From assembly GCA_900554495.1 (NCBI GenBank), contig USHR01000044.1:1-12115 (forward strand): a DNA stretch of 12,115 nucleotides. The letters are read 5' to 3'. This DNA comes from an uncultured Collinsella sp. (lineage in GTDB: Bacteria; Actinomycetota; Coriobacteriia; Coriobacteriales; Coriobacteriaceae). The notes under the pieces are model-generated. The model made no database searches and was not told the origin of the DNA. It saw only the letters and a list, made by a program, of their open reading frames with translations. Positions 1-7,491 of this stretch are shown piece after piece. Within the stretch, counting starts at the first letter, position 1, and every line of letters starts with the position of its first letter. The translations under genes and the position numbers were made by a program.

Positions 1-689
1 GCCAGCTCGAGCGTCATGCCGAGCTCAACGCGCTTGTCAACAATGTCTTTGAGTTTGCCGTCCACGATATCGTGGGCGTTCAGTTGCGCAACACCGCCAC
101 GGTGGGCGGCAGCATCTACGGCCGCTTTGGCTTCTCTGACGTGCTCTCGGCCTTTTTGGCGCTCGATTCGTATGTTGAGCTGACGGGTGCCGGCCGCGTG
201 CCGCTCGCCGAGTTCGTTGACATGGGCTACGTGCGCGACGTGATCGAGCGCGTCGTGGTCGTCAAGCACGATTACCGTGCGAGCTACGAAGCCGTGCGCA
301 AGGCCGCGACCGACTTCCCCTCGCTGAACGTCACCGCCGCCTGGTGGGACGGCTCCTGGCACGTCACCGTGGGCGCTCGCCCGCTTCGCGCGACCTTGCT
401 TCGGGGCGAGGCATGCGGCCTTACCAGCGAGCAGCCTTCCGAGGACGAGCTGCGCGCCCTAGCCGCATCCGTGCGTGCCCTGAGCTACGGCACCAACCTG
501 TGGGGCTCGGCCGACTACCGCCGCTGCATCTCGGCCCCGCTTGCCGTGCAGGCCGTGCGCCGCGCCGCCGGCATTGAGCTTTCGGCCGCGCTTGCCCGCG
601 AGCTCGAGACCGTGCAAGTGCCTAAGTTTGCCACGGACGAGTATTCCTGCCGCCGCGTGCCCGGCGTCGATTCTAGCGAGGTGCGCTAA
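1..689 (+). CDS. Molybdenum hydroxylase (xanthine dehydrogenase family) FAD-binding subunit, 5' truncated by window edge
   Basis: This is the C-terminal part (about 229 residues; codon phase starts at base 3) of the FAD-binding subunit of a xanthine dehydrogenase-type enzyme. The reading frame is open to the left edge, so the start and the first FAD-binding motif lie outside the window. Visible family signatures are the RNTATVGGSIYGRF stretch (the conserved 'RN-x-TxGG' FAD contact), followed by SDVLSAFLALDSYVEL, and near the C-terminus the YGTNLWGSADYRR stretch of the CO-dehydrogenase flavoprotein C-terminal domain. The subunit takes electrons from the iron-sulfur clusters of its partner and passes them to NAD+ or another acceptor, in the cytoplasm. 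The stop codon overlaps the start of the next gene by one base (TAATG), so the two are translationally coupled and belong to one complex. The order FAD subunit then fused Fe-S/Mo subunit matches E. coli YgfM/XdhD components. The GTG at 72 falls inside the conserved domain and is not a real start. The family is sure; the exact substrate is not. Confidence 0.88.
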   Translation, partial: QLERHAELNALVNNVFEFAVHDIVGVQLRNTATVGGSIYGRFGFSDVLSAFLALDSYVELTGAGRVPLAEFVDMGYVRDVIERVVVVKHDYRASYEAVRKAATDFPSLNVTAAWWDGSWHVTVGARPLRATLLRGEACGLTSEQPSEDELRALAASVRALSYGTNLWGSADYRRCISAPLAVQAVRRAAGIELSAALARELETVQVPKFATDEYSCRRVPGVDSSEVR

Positions 690-3520
690 TGGCTGCCAAA
701 CTCATCGATCTTTCCTTTACGCTCAACGGCCGTAAGGTCAAGGTTCAGATTGCCCCCGACACCATGCTCTTTGCGCTGTTGCGCGAGCAGGGCTGCGCGT
801 CGGTGCGCTGCGCCTGCGAGACCACCAACTGCGGCCTGTGCACGGTGTGGCTCGACGGCGACCCGGTGCTGAGCTGCTCGGTTCCCGCCGCTCGCGTCGA
901 GGGCCACACCATCACCACGCTTGAGGGCCTCAAAGCCGAGTCCGAGGCACTCGCCCGTGCAATGGCTGCCGAAGGTGCCGAGCAGTGCGGTTTTTGCGCC
1001 CCCGGCCTCATCATGAACGTGCTGGCGCTCGCCCGCGCCGCCAAAGAGGACCCAAGCCTTGTCGCCACGCGCGAGGAGCTCTCGCGCCAGCTCGCCGGCA
1101 ACCTCTGCCGCTGCAGCGGCTACGAGAGCCAGCTTCGTGCCATCGTCCGCTTCCTCAACGAGTCCGGCGTGCAGGTGGGCTTTGAGCTGCCCGAGCTGCC
1201 GGTCAACGACACCAGCTGCGATGGCGTCACCTACAAGCAGATCACTCACAAGCAGCCCAAGAAGGACTCGAAGGCGCTGCTCGAGGGCCGTCCCGTCTAC
1301 ACGGGCGACCTGGTGCCCGCCGGCGCGCTCATCGTCAAGCTCAAGCGCAGCCCGTATGCACGCGCCAAGATTCGCTCCATCGATACGTCGCGCGCCCTGA
1401 AGGTGCCCGGTGTGGTGGGCGTCTACACCTACGAGGACGTGCCCAAGCGCCGCTTTACCATCGCCGGCCAGAGCTATCCACAGCCGAGCCCCTACGACCG
1501 CCTGATTCTCGAGAACCTGGTGCGTTACCAAAACGAGGAGGTGGCGATCGTCGCCGCCGAGACCGAGGAGGCCGCCGACAAGGCGCTCAAGCTCATCAAG
1601 GTCGACTATGAGGTGCTCGAGCCGCTGCTCGACTTTACTCAGGCACTCGATAACGACATCGTGGTCCATCCCGAGGGCGACGTGACCTTTATGTTCCCGC
1701 AGGGCGGCGACGTTGCTCGCAACCTGGTGTGCAGCGGTACCAGCGATTTTGGCAACCTTGACGAGGCCTTCGCCCAGAGCGACATCGTCTTTGAGCGCAC
1801 CTACACCAGCCAGGCCACGCAGACCGCGCCCATGGAGACCTTCCGCGCCTTCGCGACGACCGACGCGTTTGGGCGCATCTCTGTGACCACCTCTACGCAG
1901 GTGCCCTTCCACGTGCGCCGCATGGTCGCGCAGTCGCTCGATATCCCGCAGTCGCAGGTGCAGGTCATTAAGCCGCGCATCGGCGGCGGCTTTGGCTCCA
2001 AGCAGACGGGCTGCTGCGAGATCTTCGTGGCGTTCGTGACCCAGCAGACTGGCCGTCCGAGCTATTGCTGCTACACTCGCGAGGAGACCATCACTGCGGG
2101 CAACTCGCGTCACCAGATGCAGATGACCGTTAAGCTGGGCGCCATGAACGACGGCACCATCACGGCCATCGACCTGCATACGCTGTCCAACGCCGGCGCG
2201 TACGGCGAGCACGCCACCACGACGATCGGCCTGTCGGGCCACAAGAGCCTGCCCATCTATAACCATGTGAAGGCGAGCCGCTTTAGCTGGGGCGCCGTCT
2301 ACACCAATACCAACCGTGGCGGTGCGTATCGTGGCTACGGTGCCACCCAGGGCCAGTTTGCCGTGGAGAGCGCCGTCAACGAGCTCGCCGACATGCTGCG
2401 CATGGACCCCGCCGACCTGCGCCTTAAGAACATCGTGCGCGAGGGCGAGGTCATGCCGCAGTACTACAACGAGAAGCTCAATGCCTGCGCGCTCGACCGC
2501 TGCCTGCTGCGCGCAATGGACATGATCGGCTGGCGCGATAAGCCGCTGGCCGTGGACCTGGGCGACCGCGTGCGTGCCCTGGGCTGTGCGCTCACCATGC
2601 AGGGATCGGGCATTTCCAACGTGGATATCGCCGGCATCGACATGCGCCTGGAAGAGGATGGCTTCATTACCATCGGCACCGGCGCCACCGATAACGGCAT
2701 GGGCGTCGACACGATCCTGGCGCAGATTGCCGCCGAGGAGCTGGGCGTGGAGAGCTCGCTCATTGTGGTACGCGGCGTGGACACCGACGTGTCGCCGTTC
2801 GACGCTGGCTCGTACGCGAGCTCGGGCACGTACGTGACGGGCCTGGCAGCCAAGAACGCCGCGACGGAGCTGCGCGAGAAGATCTGCGCCAAGGCCGCCC
2901 AGATGTGGGATGTGGACGCCGCCGATGTGGTCTTTGATGGTCAGTACGTGCGCCTGTCCGACGAACGTGCCGCGCGCGAGCAGAACCGCTACCTCACGCT
3001 GCGCGACTTTGCCAACCTGTGCGTAAAGAACATCGCGGGCGGCGACGCGCTCACCTCGCATGCCTCTGCCTGCCTGCCCGTTTCGCCTCCGCCGTTTATG
3101 GCCGGCATTGCCGAGGTCGAGGTCGACAAGGCCACCGGCAAGGTGACCGTGGTGGATTACGCCGCTGCCGTTGACTGCGGCACCGTGATCAACGAGGCGC
3201 TTGCGCGCGTCCAGGCCGAGGGCGGCATTGCCCAGGGTATCGGTCACGCGCTCTACGAGATCGTCGAGCACGATGATCGCGGCCGCCTGCGCACCGGTAA
3301 CTTTATGAGCTACAAGCTGCCCACGCGCCTGGATATCGGCAGCATTCGCGTGGCCTTTGAGCCGAGCTACGAGCCGACGGGCCCGTTTGGCGCCAAGTCG
3401 ATCGGCGAGGTCGTCATCAACACGCCGCTCGCCGCCGTGGCCTCGGCCGTGGCGCACGCCACCGGCCATCAGGTTCGCTCACTGCCCATCACGCCCGAGA
3501 AGGCCCTGCTGGGGGAGTAG
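689..3520 (+). CDS. Fused [2Fe-2S] / molybdopterin-binding subunit of a xanthine dehydrogenase-type molybdenum hydroxylase (XdhD-like)
   Basis: This 943-residue protein joins, in order, a plant-type [2Fe-2S] domain (about 1-80; Cys43, 48, 51, 63), a second helical [2Fe-2S] domain (about 85-160; Cys100, 103 and the CRC pair 140/142), and the molybdopterin domains (about 185-943). The Mo part shows the hammerhead domain (ALLEGRPVYTGD), GGGFGSK at 432-438, AYRGYGATQGQFAVE at 546-560, and GAKSIGE at 901-907. Glu907 there is expected to be the catalytic base. It hydroxylates a purine or similar heterocycle at the Mo centre and sends electrons through the clusters to the FAD subunit encoded just upstream. 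Classical bacterial enzymes keep the Fe-S and Mo parts separate or fuse Fe-S with FAD. This Fe-S/Mo fusion of about 940 residues is typical of E. coli XdhD (about 956 residues) and the selenium-dependent xanthine dehydrogenase families. Gln439 follows GGGFGSK where mammalian xanthine oxidoreductase has a substrate-binding Glu, so purine specificity is probable, not proven. The ATG start overlaps the upstream stop. Confidence 0.9.
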   Translation: MAAKLIDLSFTLNGRKVKVQIAPDTMLFALLREQGCASVRCACETTNCGLCTVWLDGDPVLSCSVPAARVEGHTITTLEGLKAESEALARAMAAEGAEQCGFCAPGLIMNVLALARAAKEDPSLVATREELSRQLAGNLCRCSGYESQLRAIVRFLNESGVQVGFELPELPVNDTSCDGVTYKQITHKQPKKDSKALLEGRPVYTGDLVPAGALIVKLKRSPYARAKIRSIDTSRALKVPGVVGVYTYEDVPKRRFTIAGQSYPQPSPYDRLILENLVRYQNEEVAIVAAETEEAADKALKLIKVDYEVLEPLLDFTQALDNDIVVHPEGDVTFMFPQGGDVARNLVCSGTSDFGNLDEAFAQSDIVFERTYTSQATQTAPMETFRAFATTDAFGRISVTTSTQVPFHVRRMVAQSLDIPQSQVQVIKPRIGGGFGSKQTGCCEIFVAFVTQQTGRPSYCCYTREETITAGNSRHQMQMTVKLGAMNDGTITAIDLHTLSNAGAYGEHATTTIGLSGHKSLPIYNHVKASRFSWGAVYTNTNRGGAYRGYGATQGQFAVESAVNELADMLRMDPADLRLKNIVREGEVMPQYYNEKLNACALDRCLLRAMDMIGWRDKPLAVDLGDRVRALGCALTMQGSGISNVDIAGIDMRLEEDGFITIGTGATDNGMGVDTILAQIAAEELGVESSLIVVRGVDTDVSPFDAGSYASSGTYVTGLAAKNAATELREKICAKAAQMWDVDAADVVFDGQYVRLSDERAAREQNRYLTLRDFANLCVKNIAGGDALTSHASACLPVSPPPFMAGIAEVEVDKATGKVTVVDYAAAVDCGTVINEALARVQAEGGIAQGIGHALYEIVEHDDRGRLRTGNFMSYKLPTRLDIGSIRVAFEPSYEPTGPFGAKSIGEVVINTPLAAVASAVAHATGHQVRSLPITPEKALLGE

Positions 3521-3531
3521 CGGGTCAGCGA

Positions 3532-3549
3532 ACAAGTCGTACAAGTCGT
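3532..3549. repeat. Two tandem copies of a 9-bp sequence
   Basis: The sequence ACAAGTCGT occurs twice back to back just after the stop codon of the Fe-S/Mo subunit gene and before its terminator. It is exact but has only two units. A chance slippage product is the simplest reading. Confidence 0.5.
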
Positions 3550-3558
3550 AATTGGCGG

Positions 3559-3583
3559 GGCGGGGCAACTTGCCCCGCCTTTT
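3559..3583 (+). terminator. Intrinsic terminator of the molybdenum hydroxylase operon
   Basis: A perfect 9-bp G+C-rich stem (GGCGGGGCA at 3559-3567 with TGCCCCGCC at 3571-3579) encloses a 3-nt loop, or an 8-bp stem a 5-nt loop. It is followed at once by four T. It lies 38 bases after the stop codon and separates this operon from the tRNA gene. Confidence 0.85.
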
Positions 3584-3641
3584 GCACTCGTGGTGAGGTC
3601 GTGAGCCTGTAAAAGGTGTGCGTGCGCTTGCCGTTCGTATC

Positions 3642-3650
3642 TGCTATCAT
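3642..3650 (+). promoter_or_regulatory. Extended -10 promoter element for tRNA-Leu
   Basis: TGCTATCAT is a TG-n-TATCAT extended -10 box ending 19 bases before the mature tRNA 5' end, a suitable distance for a short trimmed leader. No convincing -35 hexamer is seen at 17-bp spacing, which fits an extended -10 promoter. Judged by eye only. Confidence 0.45.
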
Positions 3651-3669
3651 TCCTAGTCTGTGCGCTCAT

Positions 3670-3753
3670 GCGGGCGTGGCGGAATTGGTAGACGCGCCAG
3701 ATTTAGGTTCTGGTGGGATTCCCGTGAAGGTTCGAGTCCTTTCGCCCGCACCA
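3670..3753 (+). tRNA. tRNA-Leu (anticodon UAG), CCA encoded
   Basis: A complete class II tRNA of 84 nt. The acceptor stem pairs GCGGGCG (3670-3676) with CGCCCGC (3743-3749), followed by the discriminator A and an encoded CCA. The anticodon stem CCAGA/TCTGG (3697-3701 / 3709-3713) encloses the loop TTTAGGT with anticodon TAG at 3704-3706, which reads CUA and by wobble other CUN leucine codons. The D-arm has GGAATTGGTAGACGC. A short variable arm (GGG-ATT-CCC near 3715-3723) marks a leucine-type tRNA. The T-arm is GAAGG-TTCGAGT-CCTTT with one G-T pair. It sits 91 bases before the proposed tig start, in the same direction, and no strong terminator lies between. Confidence 0.97.
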
Positions 3754-3790
3754 TCGCACTTGCGTCGGCCCTGGCCGTCGCGACACTTTG

Positions 3791-3820
3791 TTGCATAAAG
3801 GTACCAGCACCTCAGATAAG
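3791..3820 (+). promoter_or_regulatory. Possible weak promoter for tig
   Basis: TTGCAT (3791-3796) and GATAAG (3815-3820) are separated by 18 bp and would start a transcript near 3827, leaving a very short leader that begins at the Shine-Dalgarno sequence. The hexamers are only partial matches. Co-transcription with the tRNA gene is the alternative. An imperfect hairpin at 3762-3781 (GCG-T-CGGC / GCCG-T-CGC) might weakly separate the two. Confidence 0.25.
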
Positions 3821-3831
3821 CTGGGCAGTAT

Positions 3832-3840
3832 GAGGAGGAA
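3832..3840 (+). promoter_or_regulatory. Strong ribosome binding site that fixes the tig start
   Basis: GAGGAGGAA is nearly fully complementary to the 16S 3' end. It lies inside the longer possible reading frame from ATG 3830, so that upstream start is unlikely. It favours TTG 3845 or GTG 3842 as the initiation codon. Confidence 0.7.
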
Positions 3841-3844
3841 CGTG

Positions 3845-5143
3845 TTGAACATCACCGCTTCTGACGTCAAGGACGCCAAGCTCACCGCTACGGTCACCAT
3901 CCCGGCCGCCGACGTCGACGCCGCGATCAAGAAGGCCTACAAGGACACCGCCAAGAAGTACCGCTTCCCGGGCTTCCGCGCCGGTAAGGCCCCCCGTCCG
4001 GTCATCGACTCCGCACTTGGCGCCGAGGCTACCCTCGCTCAGGCCACCAACGACCTGATCGCCGCCAACGAGCCTGCCGTCCTCAACGAGCTGGACATCG
4101 TCCCCACCAAGAACGGTGACTACAAGGAGCTCGACCTCGCCAAGGATCACGAGGACTACACCTACACCGTCGAGTTCTCCCTGCGTCCTGCTGCCGAGCT
4201 CTCCTCCTTCGACGCCGTCGAGATCGAGATGCCTCCCACGGAGGTCACCGAGTCCGAGATCAACAACCAGGTCGAGATGCTCCTCAACTACCGTGCCACC
4301 TTCGAGGACGTCGAGGGTCGCGCCGTCGAGGCTGACGACTATGTGACCGTCGATCTCAAGGCCGTCGAGAACGCCGACAACTTCGCTGCCGAGGGCCGCA
4401 TGCTCATCGCCGGTAGCGACAGCAACCCCAAGGAGTTCAACGAGGCCCTGATCGGCGCCAACGTTGACGACGTCAAGACCGTCACCTGGACCGACGAGGT
4501 CGAGGAGGGCGAGGAGGCCGAGACCCACACCGTCGAGGTCACCGTCAAGGGCATCAAGGTCCGTAACACCCCCGAGCTCACCGACGAGCTCGTCAAGTCC
4601 GACTTTGGCTTTGACAGCATCGACGCCATGCGCGACGCCATCAAGATCGAGATCGAGCAGGACAAGGCTTCCCGCCTCCCGGCCGAGAAGGAGAACCGTT
4701 GCGTCTCCGCTCTCGCCGAGCGCCTGCAGCTCGATGAGATGGATGCCGACTACGAGCAGTCCGTCTTTGAGGAGCTTGGCCAGAACTTCCTGTCCAACCT
4801 CGCTGCCCGCGGCATGACGCTCGACACCTGGCTGCCCGCTTCCGGTCTGACCATGGAGCAGTTCATTGGCGACCTGCACAAGCAGGCCAACGACGTTGCC
4901 CGTGAGTCCCTGGCCCTTGACGCCCTCGCCCGCGAGCTCAAGATCGAGGTTACCGAGGACGACATCAACGCCGAGTTCGAGAAGGCTGGCGTCAAGGACG
5001 TCGAGGCTTCCAAGGCCGAGTTCATCGCCGATGGCCGCATGCCTGCCGTCCGCGAGTCCATCCGTCGCTCCAAGGCCGTCGACCACCTGGTCGAGAACGC
5101 CAAGGTGACCGAGGTCGACGAGACCGCCAAGGACGCCGAGTAA
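3845..5143 (+). CDS. tig: Trigger factor, ribosome-associated chaperone / peptidyl-prolyl isomerase
   Basis: Trigger factor binds ribosomal protein L23 at the exit tunnel and shields nascent chains in the cytoplasm. From the start chosen here the protein has 432 residues, normal for the family. The N-terminal ribosome-binding domain carries the signature GFRAGKAP at about 43-50. The middle FKBP-like isomerase domain (about 155-240) is recognised by DDYVTVDL and KEFNEALIGANVDD but is rather degenerate. The rest is the helical chaperone domain, closed by an acidic tail. Start choice: GAGGAGGAA at 3832-3840 is a very strong Shine-Dalgarno sequence, placing TTG at 3845 at ideal spacing (6 nt) and GTG at 3842 at 3 nt. 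The ATG at 3830 overlaps that site and has no site of its own. Codon use is extremely C-ending, as in highly expressed genes. It precedes clpP-clpX, a common grouping of quality-control genes. Confidence 0.96.
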   Translation: MNITASDVKDAKLTATVTIPAADVDAAIKKAYKDTAKKYRFPGFRAGKAPRPVIDSALGAEATLAQATNDLIAANEPAVLNELDIVPTKNGDYKELDLAKDHEDYTYTVEFSLRPAAELSSFDAVEIEMPPTEVTESEINNQVEMLLNYRATFEDVEGRAVEADDYVTVDLKAVENADNFAAEGRMLIAGSDSNPKEFNEALIGANVDDVKTVTWTDEVEEGEEAETHTVEVTVKGIKVRNTPELTDELVKSDFGFDSIDAMRDAIKIEIEQDKASRLPAEKENRCVSALAERLQLDEMDADYEQSVFEELGQNFLSNLAARGMTLDTWLPASGLTMEQFIGDLHKQANDVARESLALDALARELKIEVTEDDINAEFEKAGVKDVEASKAEFIADGRMPAVRESIRRSKAVDHLVENAKVTEVDETAKDAE

Positions 5144-5219
5144 TTCTCGCCACCTTGCCCGCGAGCGCATGTGTGCGCCCGTGATGGGGTAAAGTTATAC
5201 ACCGGTTATCCGGTTGCTT

Positions 5220-5266
5220 CGTACGGTGCCAGCCAATGCATAGCATGCGGGCACCGTACGTTTATC
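5220..5266 (+). terminator. Long hairpin with partial T-tract between tig and clpP (terminator or attenuator)
   Basis: A perfect 11-bp inverted repeat (CGTACGGTGCC at 5220-5230, GGCACCGTACG at 5250-5260) encloses a 19-nt loop that itself can form a 4-bp GCAT/ATGC stem. TTTATCT follows, a broken T-run, so termination may be incomplete. A smaller 5-bp hairpin (ACCGG-TTAT-CCGGT, 5201-5214) lies just before it. It ends tig transcription at least in part, about 40 bases before the clpP start. Whether clpP has its own promoter here is not clear. Confidence 0.55.
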
Positions 5267-5305
5267 TAGAACCACTATTGGTCCGTAAGAGAAATGGAGA
5301 TGCGT

Positions 5306-5926
5306 ATGATCGCTAAGTTCGATTCCGCCCTCGTGCCATACGTTATCGAGCAGACGCCGCGCGGCGAGCGCAGCTACGATATCTATTCGCGCCTGCTCAA
5401 CGACCGCATCATCTTCTTGGGCGAGGAGATCAACTCCGTCAGCGCCAACCTGGTCGTTGCCCAGCTGCTGCATCTTGAGAGCCAGGATGCCGAGAAGGAT
5501 ATCTCGCTCTACATCAATTCGCCCGGTGGCGAGGTCTACTCCGGCCTGGCGATTCTGGACACCATGAACTTCATCAAGCCGCAGGTCTCCACCATTTGCG
5601 TCGGTATGGCTGCGTCCATGGCCGCCGTGCTGCTTTCGGCCGGCGCTAAGGGCAAGCGCTTCTGCCTGCCGCACTCCAAGGTCATGATTCACCAGCCCAG
5701 CGGCGGTGCCCAGGGCCAGCAGACCGAGATCGAGATCGTTGCCGAGGAGATTAAGAAGACTCGCCGCGAGCTCAACCAGATCCTGTCCGACGCCTCGGGC
5801 CAGCCCATCGAGAAGGTCCAGGCCGACACCGAGCGCGACAACTACCTGACTGCTGCCGAGGCCCTCGACTACGGTCTGATCGACCGTATCGTCACCTCGC
5901 GCGACCTCGCCGCGAAGGACGCCTAG
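5306..5926 (+). CDS. clpP: ATP-dependent Clp protease proteolytic subunit
   Basis: ClpP is the serine peptidase barrel that degrades proteins fed to it by Clp ATPases. The 206-residue product has the catalytic triad: Ser104 in VGMAASMAA, His129 in MIHQPSGG, and Asp178 in TERDNY. The conserved N-terminal stretch VIEQTPRGERSYDIYSRLL and the oxyanion segment INSPGGEVYSG are intact, so it should be an active subunit. Length equals that of typical bacterial ClpP. Start choice: the ATG at 5306 has GGAG six bases upstream; an in-frame ATG at 5294 would add four residues (MEMR) but has only a weak AGAGAA site. The stop is one base before the clpX start, so both genes are translated from one message and the products form ClpXP. 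Some actinobacteria carry a clpP1-clpP2 pair; only one clpP is seen here. Confidence 0.97.
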   Translation: MIAKFDSALVPYVIEQTPRGERSYDIYSRLLNDRIIFLGEEINSVSANLVVAQLLHLESQDAEKDISLYINSPGGEVYSGLAILDTMNFIKPQVSTICVGMAASMAAVLLSAGAKGKRFCLPHSKVMIHQPSGGAQGQQTEIEIVAEEIKKTRRELNQILSDASGQPIEKVQADTERDNYLTAAEALDYGLIDRIVTSRDLAAKDA

Positions 5927-5927
5927 G

Positions 5928-7340
5928 ATGGCAGGTAACATGCAGGACAACTTTGACGAGAACGGCAACCCCATCCGCTGCTCCTTCTGCGGAAAAGAGC
6001 AGGGCCAGGTCCGTCGTCTCGTAAAGGGCCCGACCAACATCTTTATCTGTGACGAGTGCGTCGCCGCCTGCTCCGAGATCCTTGAGGAGTCGCTGGCTTC
6101 GGACTTTATGGACGCCGCCCGCAACGGCAAGCTGCCGGGCTTCCTCAACGACCACGGCCAGGCTGCGTCCCAGCCCGCCGTTGATCCCGAGACGGAGGGT
6201 TTTGAGCTCGAGGACGACCGTCAGGTGATCACGCACGTGCCGACGCCGCACGAGATCTATGACGAGCTTTCGGCCTATGTTATGGGCCAGGAGGACGCTA
6301 AGCGCGCCATGTCGGTGGCCGTGTACAACCACTACCGTCGCGTGATCGAGGGCGGCGCTGCGGTGTCCGCCCTTGATGAGGCTGACGGTATGGGCGGCCA
6401 GTTTGACGATGACATGGACGAGGTGGAGCTCGCCAAGTCCAACATTTTGCTGCTTGGTCCCACCGGTACCGGTAAGACCCTGCTGGCGCAGACGCTCGCA
6501 CGCATCCTCGAGGTGCCGTTTGCCATTGCCGACGCCACCGCGCTCACCGAGGCTGGCTACGTTGGCGAGGACGTGGAGAACATCCTGCTCAAACTCATCA
6601 ACGCTGCCGATGGCGATATTGAGCGCGCGCAGGTTGGCATCATCTACGTGGACGAAATTGACAAGATCGCCCGCAAGGCCGAGAACCTCTCCATCACCCG
6701 CGATGTTTCGGGCGAGGGCGTTCAGCAGGCGCTGCTTAAGATTCTTGAGGGCACGGTGGCAAGCGTTCCGCCCACCGGTGGCCGTAAGCATCCCCAGCAG
6801 GAGCTGCTGCAGATCGACACGACCAACATCCTGTTTATCTGCGGCGGTGCCTTTGTGGGCCTGGACAAGATCATCGCCGATCGCGTGGGCAACAAGGGCG
6901 TGGGCTTTAACTCCGAGATCGCCGGCCCCACCTCGGTCGACGAGAACGACCTGCTTCGTCAGGTGCTCCCGCAGGACCTCAACGCCTTTGGCATGATCCC
7001 CGAGTTTGTGGGACGTACGCCCGTCGTCACCCAGACGCAGGCGCTTGACGAGGACGACCTGGTGTCGATCCTGACCGAGCCCAAGAACGCCGTGGTGCGT
7101 CAATACCGCAAGATGTTCCAGCTCGAGGACGTTGAGCTTGAGTTTGAGGATGCTGCCCTGCACGAGATCGCCCGCATGGCGCTTGCTCGCAAGACCGGCG
7201 CCCGCGGCCTGCGTTCCATCTGCGAGGACGTGCTGCAGCAGACGATGTTCGACCTGCCCAGCGAGGAGGGTGTTTCCAAGGTCATCGTGACTGAAGCCTC
7301 CGTAAAGGGCGAAGAACAGCCCCAGCGCATCTACGGCTAA
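5928..7340 (+). CDS. clpX: ClpX, AAA+ unfoldase subunit of ClpXP protease
   Basis: ClpX unfolds tagged proteins with ATP and threads them into ClpP. The 470-residue protein starts with the C4 zinc-binding domain (Cys18, 21, 41, 44). The AAA+ module follows: Walker A GPTGTGKT 177-184, pore loop GYVGEDVE 210-217, Walker B IIYVDEID 238-245, RKH substrate loop 286-288, VGF 325-327 in the place of the IGF loop that docks on ClpP, arginine finger in PEFVGR 358-363, and sensor 2 GARGLRS 424-430. All key residues are present. It is about 46 residues longer than E. coli ClpX. The extra length lies in the linker after the zinc domain (about 55-100) and in an acidic, Gly-rich insert at about 141-167, just before Walker A. 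ATG 5928 is one base after the clpP stop; an in-frame ATG four codons later (5940) is a possible alternative. A strong terminator follows. Confidence 0.97.
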   Translation: MAGNMQDNFDENGNPIRCSFCGKEQGQVRRLVKGPTNIFICDECVAACSEILEESLASDFMDAARNGKLPGFLNDHGQAASQPAVDPETEGFELEDDRQVITHVPTPHEIYDELSAYVMGQEDAKRAMSVAVYNHYRRVIEGGAAVSALDEADGMGGQFDDDMDEVELAKSNILLLGPTGTGKTLLAQTLARILEVPFAIADATALTEAGYVGEDVENILLKLINAADGDIERAQVGIIYVDEIDKIARKAENLSITRDVSGEGVQQALLKILEGTVASVPPTGGRKHPQQELLQIDTTNILFICGGAFVGLDKIIADRVGNKGVGFNSEIAGPTSVDENDLLRQVLPQDLNAFGMIPEFVGRTPVVTQTQALDEDDLVSILTEPKNAVVRQYRKMFQLEDVELEFEDAALHEIARMALARKTGARGLRSICEDVLQQTMFDLPSEEGVSKVIVTEASVKGEEQPQRIYG

Positions 7341-7361
7341 ACCAGTCTAAAACGTGTTTGC

Positions 7362-7398
7362 AAATAGCCTCCGACCACCTGCGGTCGGAGGCTATTTT
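7362..7398 (+). terminator. Strong intrinsic terminator after clpX
   Basis: A perfect 15-bp stem (7362-7376 with 7383-7397, core AGCCTCCGACC / GGTCGGAGGCT) closes a 6-nt loop. The A-rich left end and T-rich right end (TATTTTAT) make it potentially bidirectional. It ends the clpP-clpX message and isolates valS. Confidence 0.9.
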
Positions 7399-7426
7399 AT
7401 ATATACGCAATAACCCTAACTACCTG

Positions 7427-7435
7427 TGTTATTCT
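7427..7435 (+). promoter_or_regulatory. Candidate extended -10 promoter for valS
   Basis: TGTTATTCT reads as TG-n-TATTCT, an extended -10 box, with A+T-rich DNA upstream (7395-7415). It would start a transcript near 7442 and give a leader of about 185 nt containing the whole 7492-7606 hairpin element. A second possibility is TTGTTT (7442-7447), 17 bp, TATCAG (7465-7470), which also places the element in the leader. Neither is a strong consensus match. Confidence 0.4.
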
Positions 7436-7491
7436 GTGTGGTTGTTTAAGCCTCAGCGAAGTCATATCAGACTGAAGTAATCGATACCTTA

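Noticed and set aside
686..3469. A 927-codon open frame on the minus strand opposite the Fe-S/Mo subunit gene (similar long ones lie opposite tig, clpX and valS).
   Set aside because: Such frames arise from the strong G/C third-position bias of the real genes. The translation is low in complexity (Ala/Leu/Gly/Val/His-rich), with no family motif, and the + strand proteins are unmistakable.
3788..3844. An N-terminal extension of trigger factor starting at TTG 3788.
   Set aside because: It has no ribosome binding site, its sequence (MLHKGTSTSD...) is not part of the family, and it contains the real ribosome binding site.
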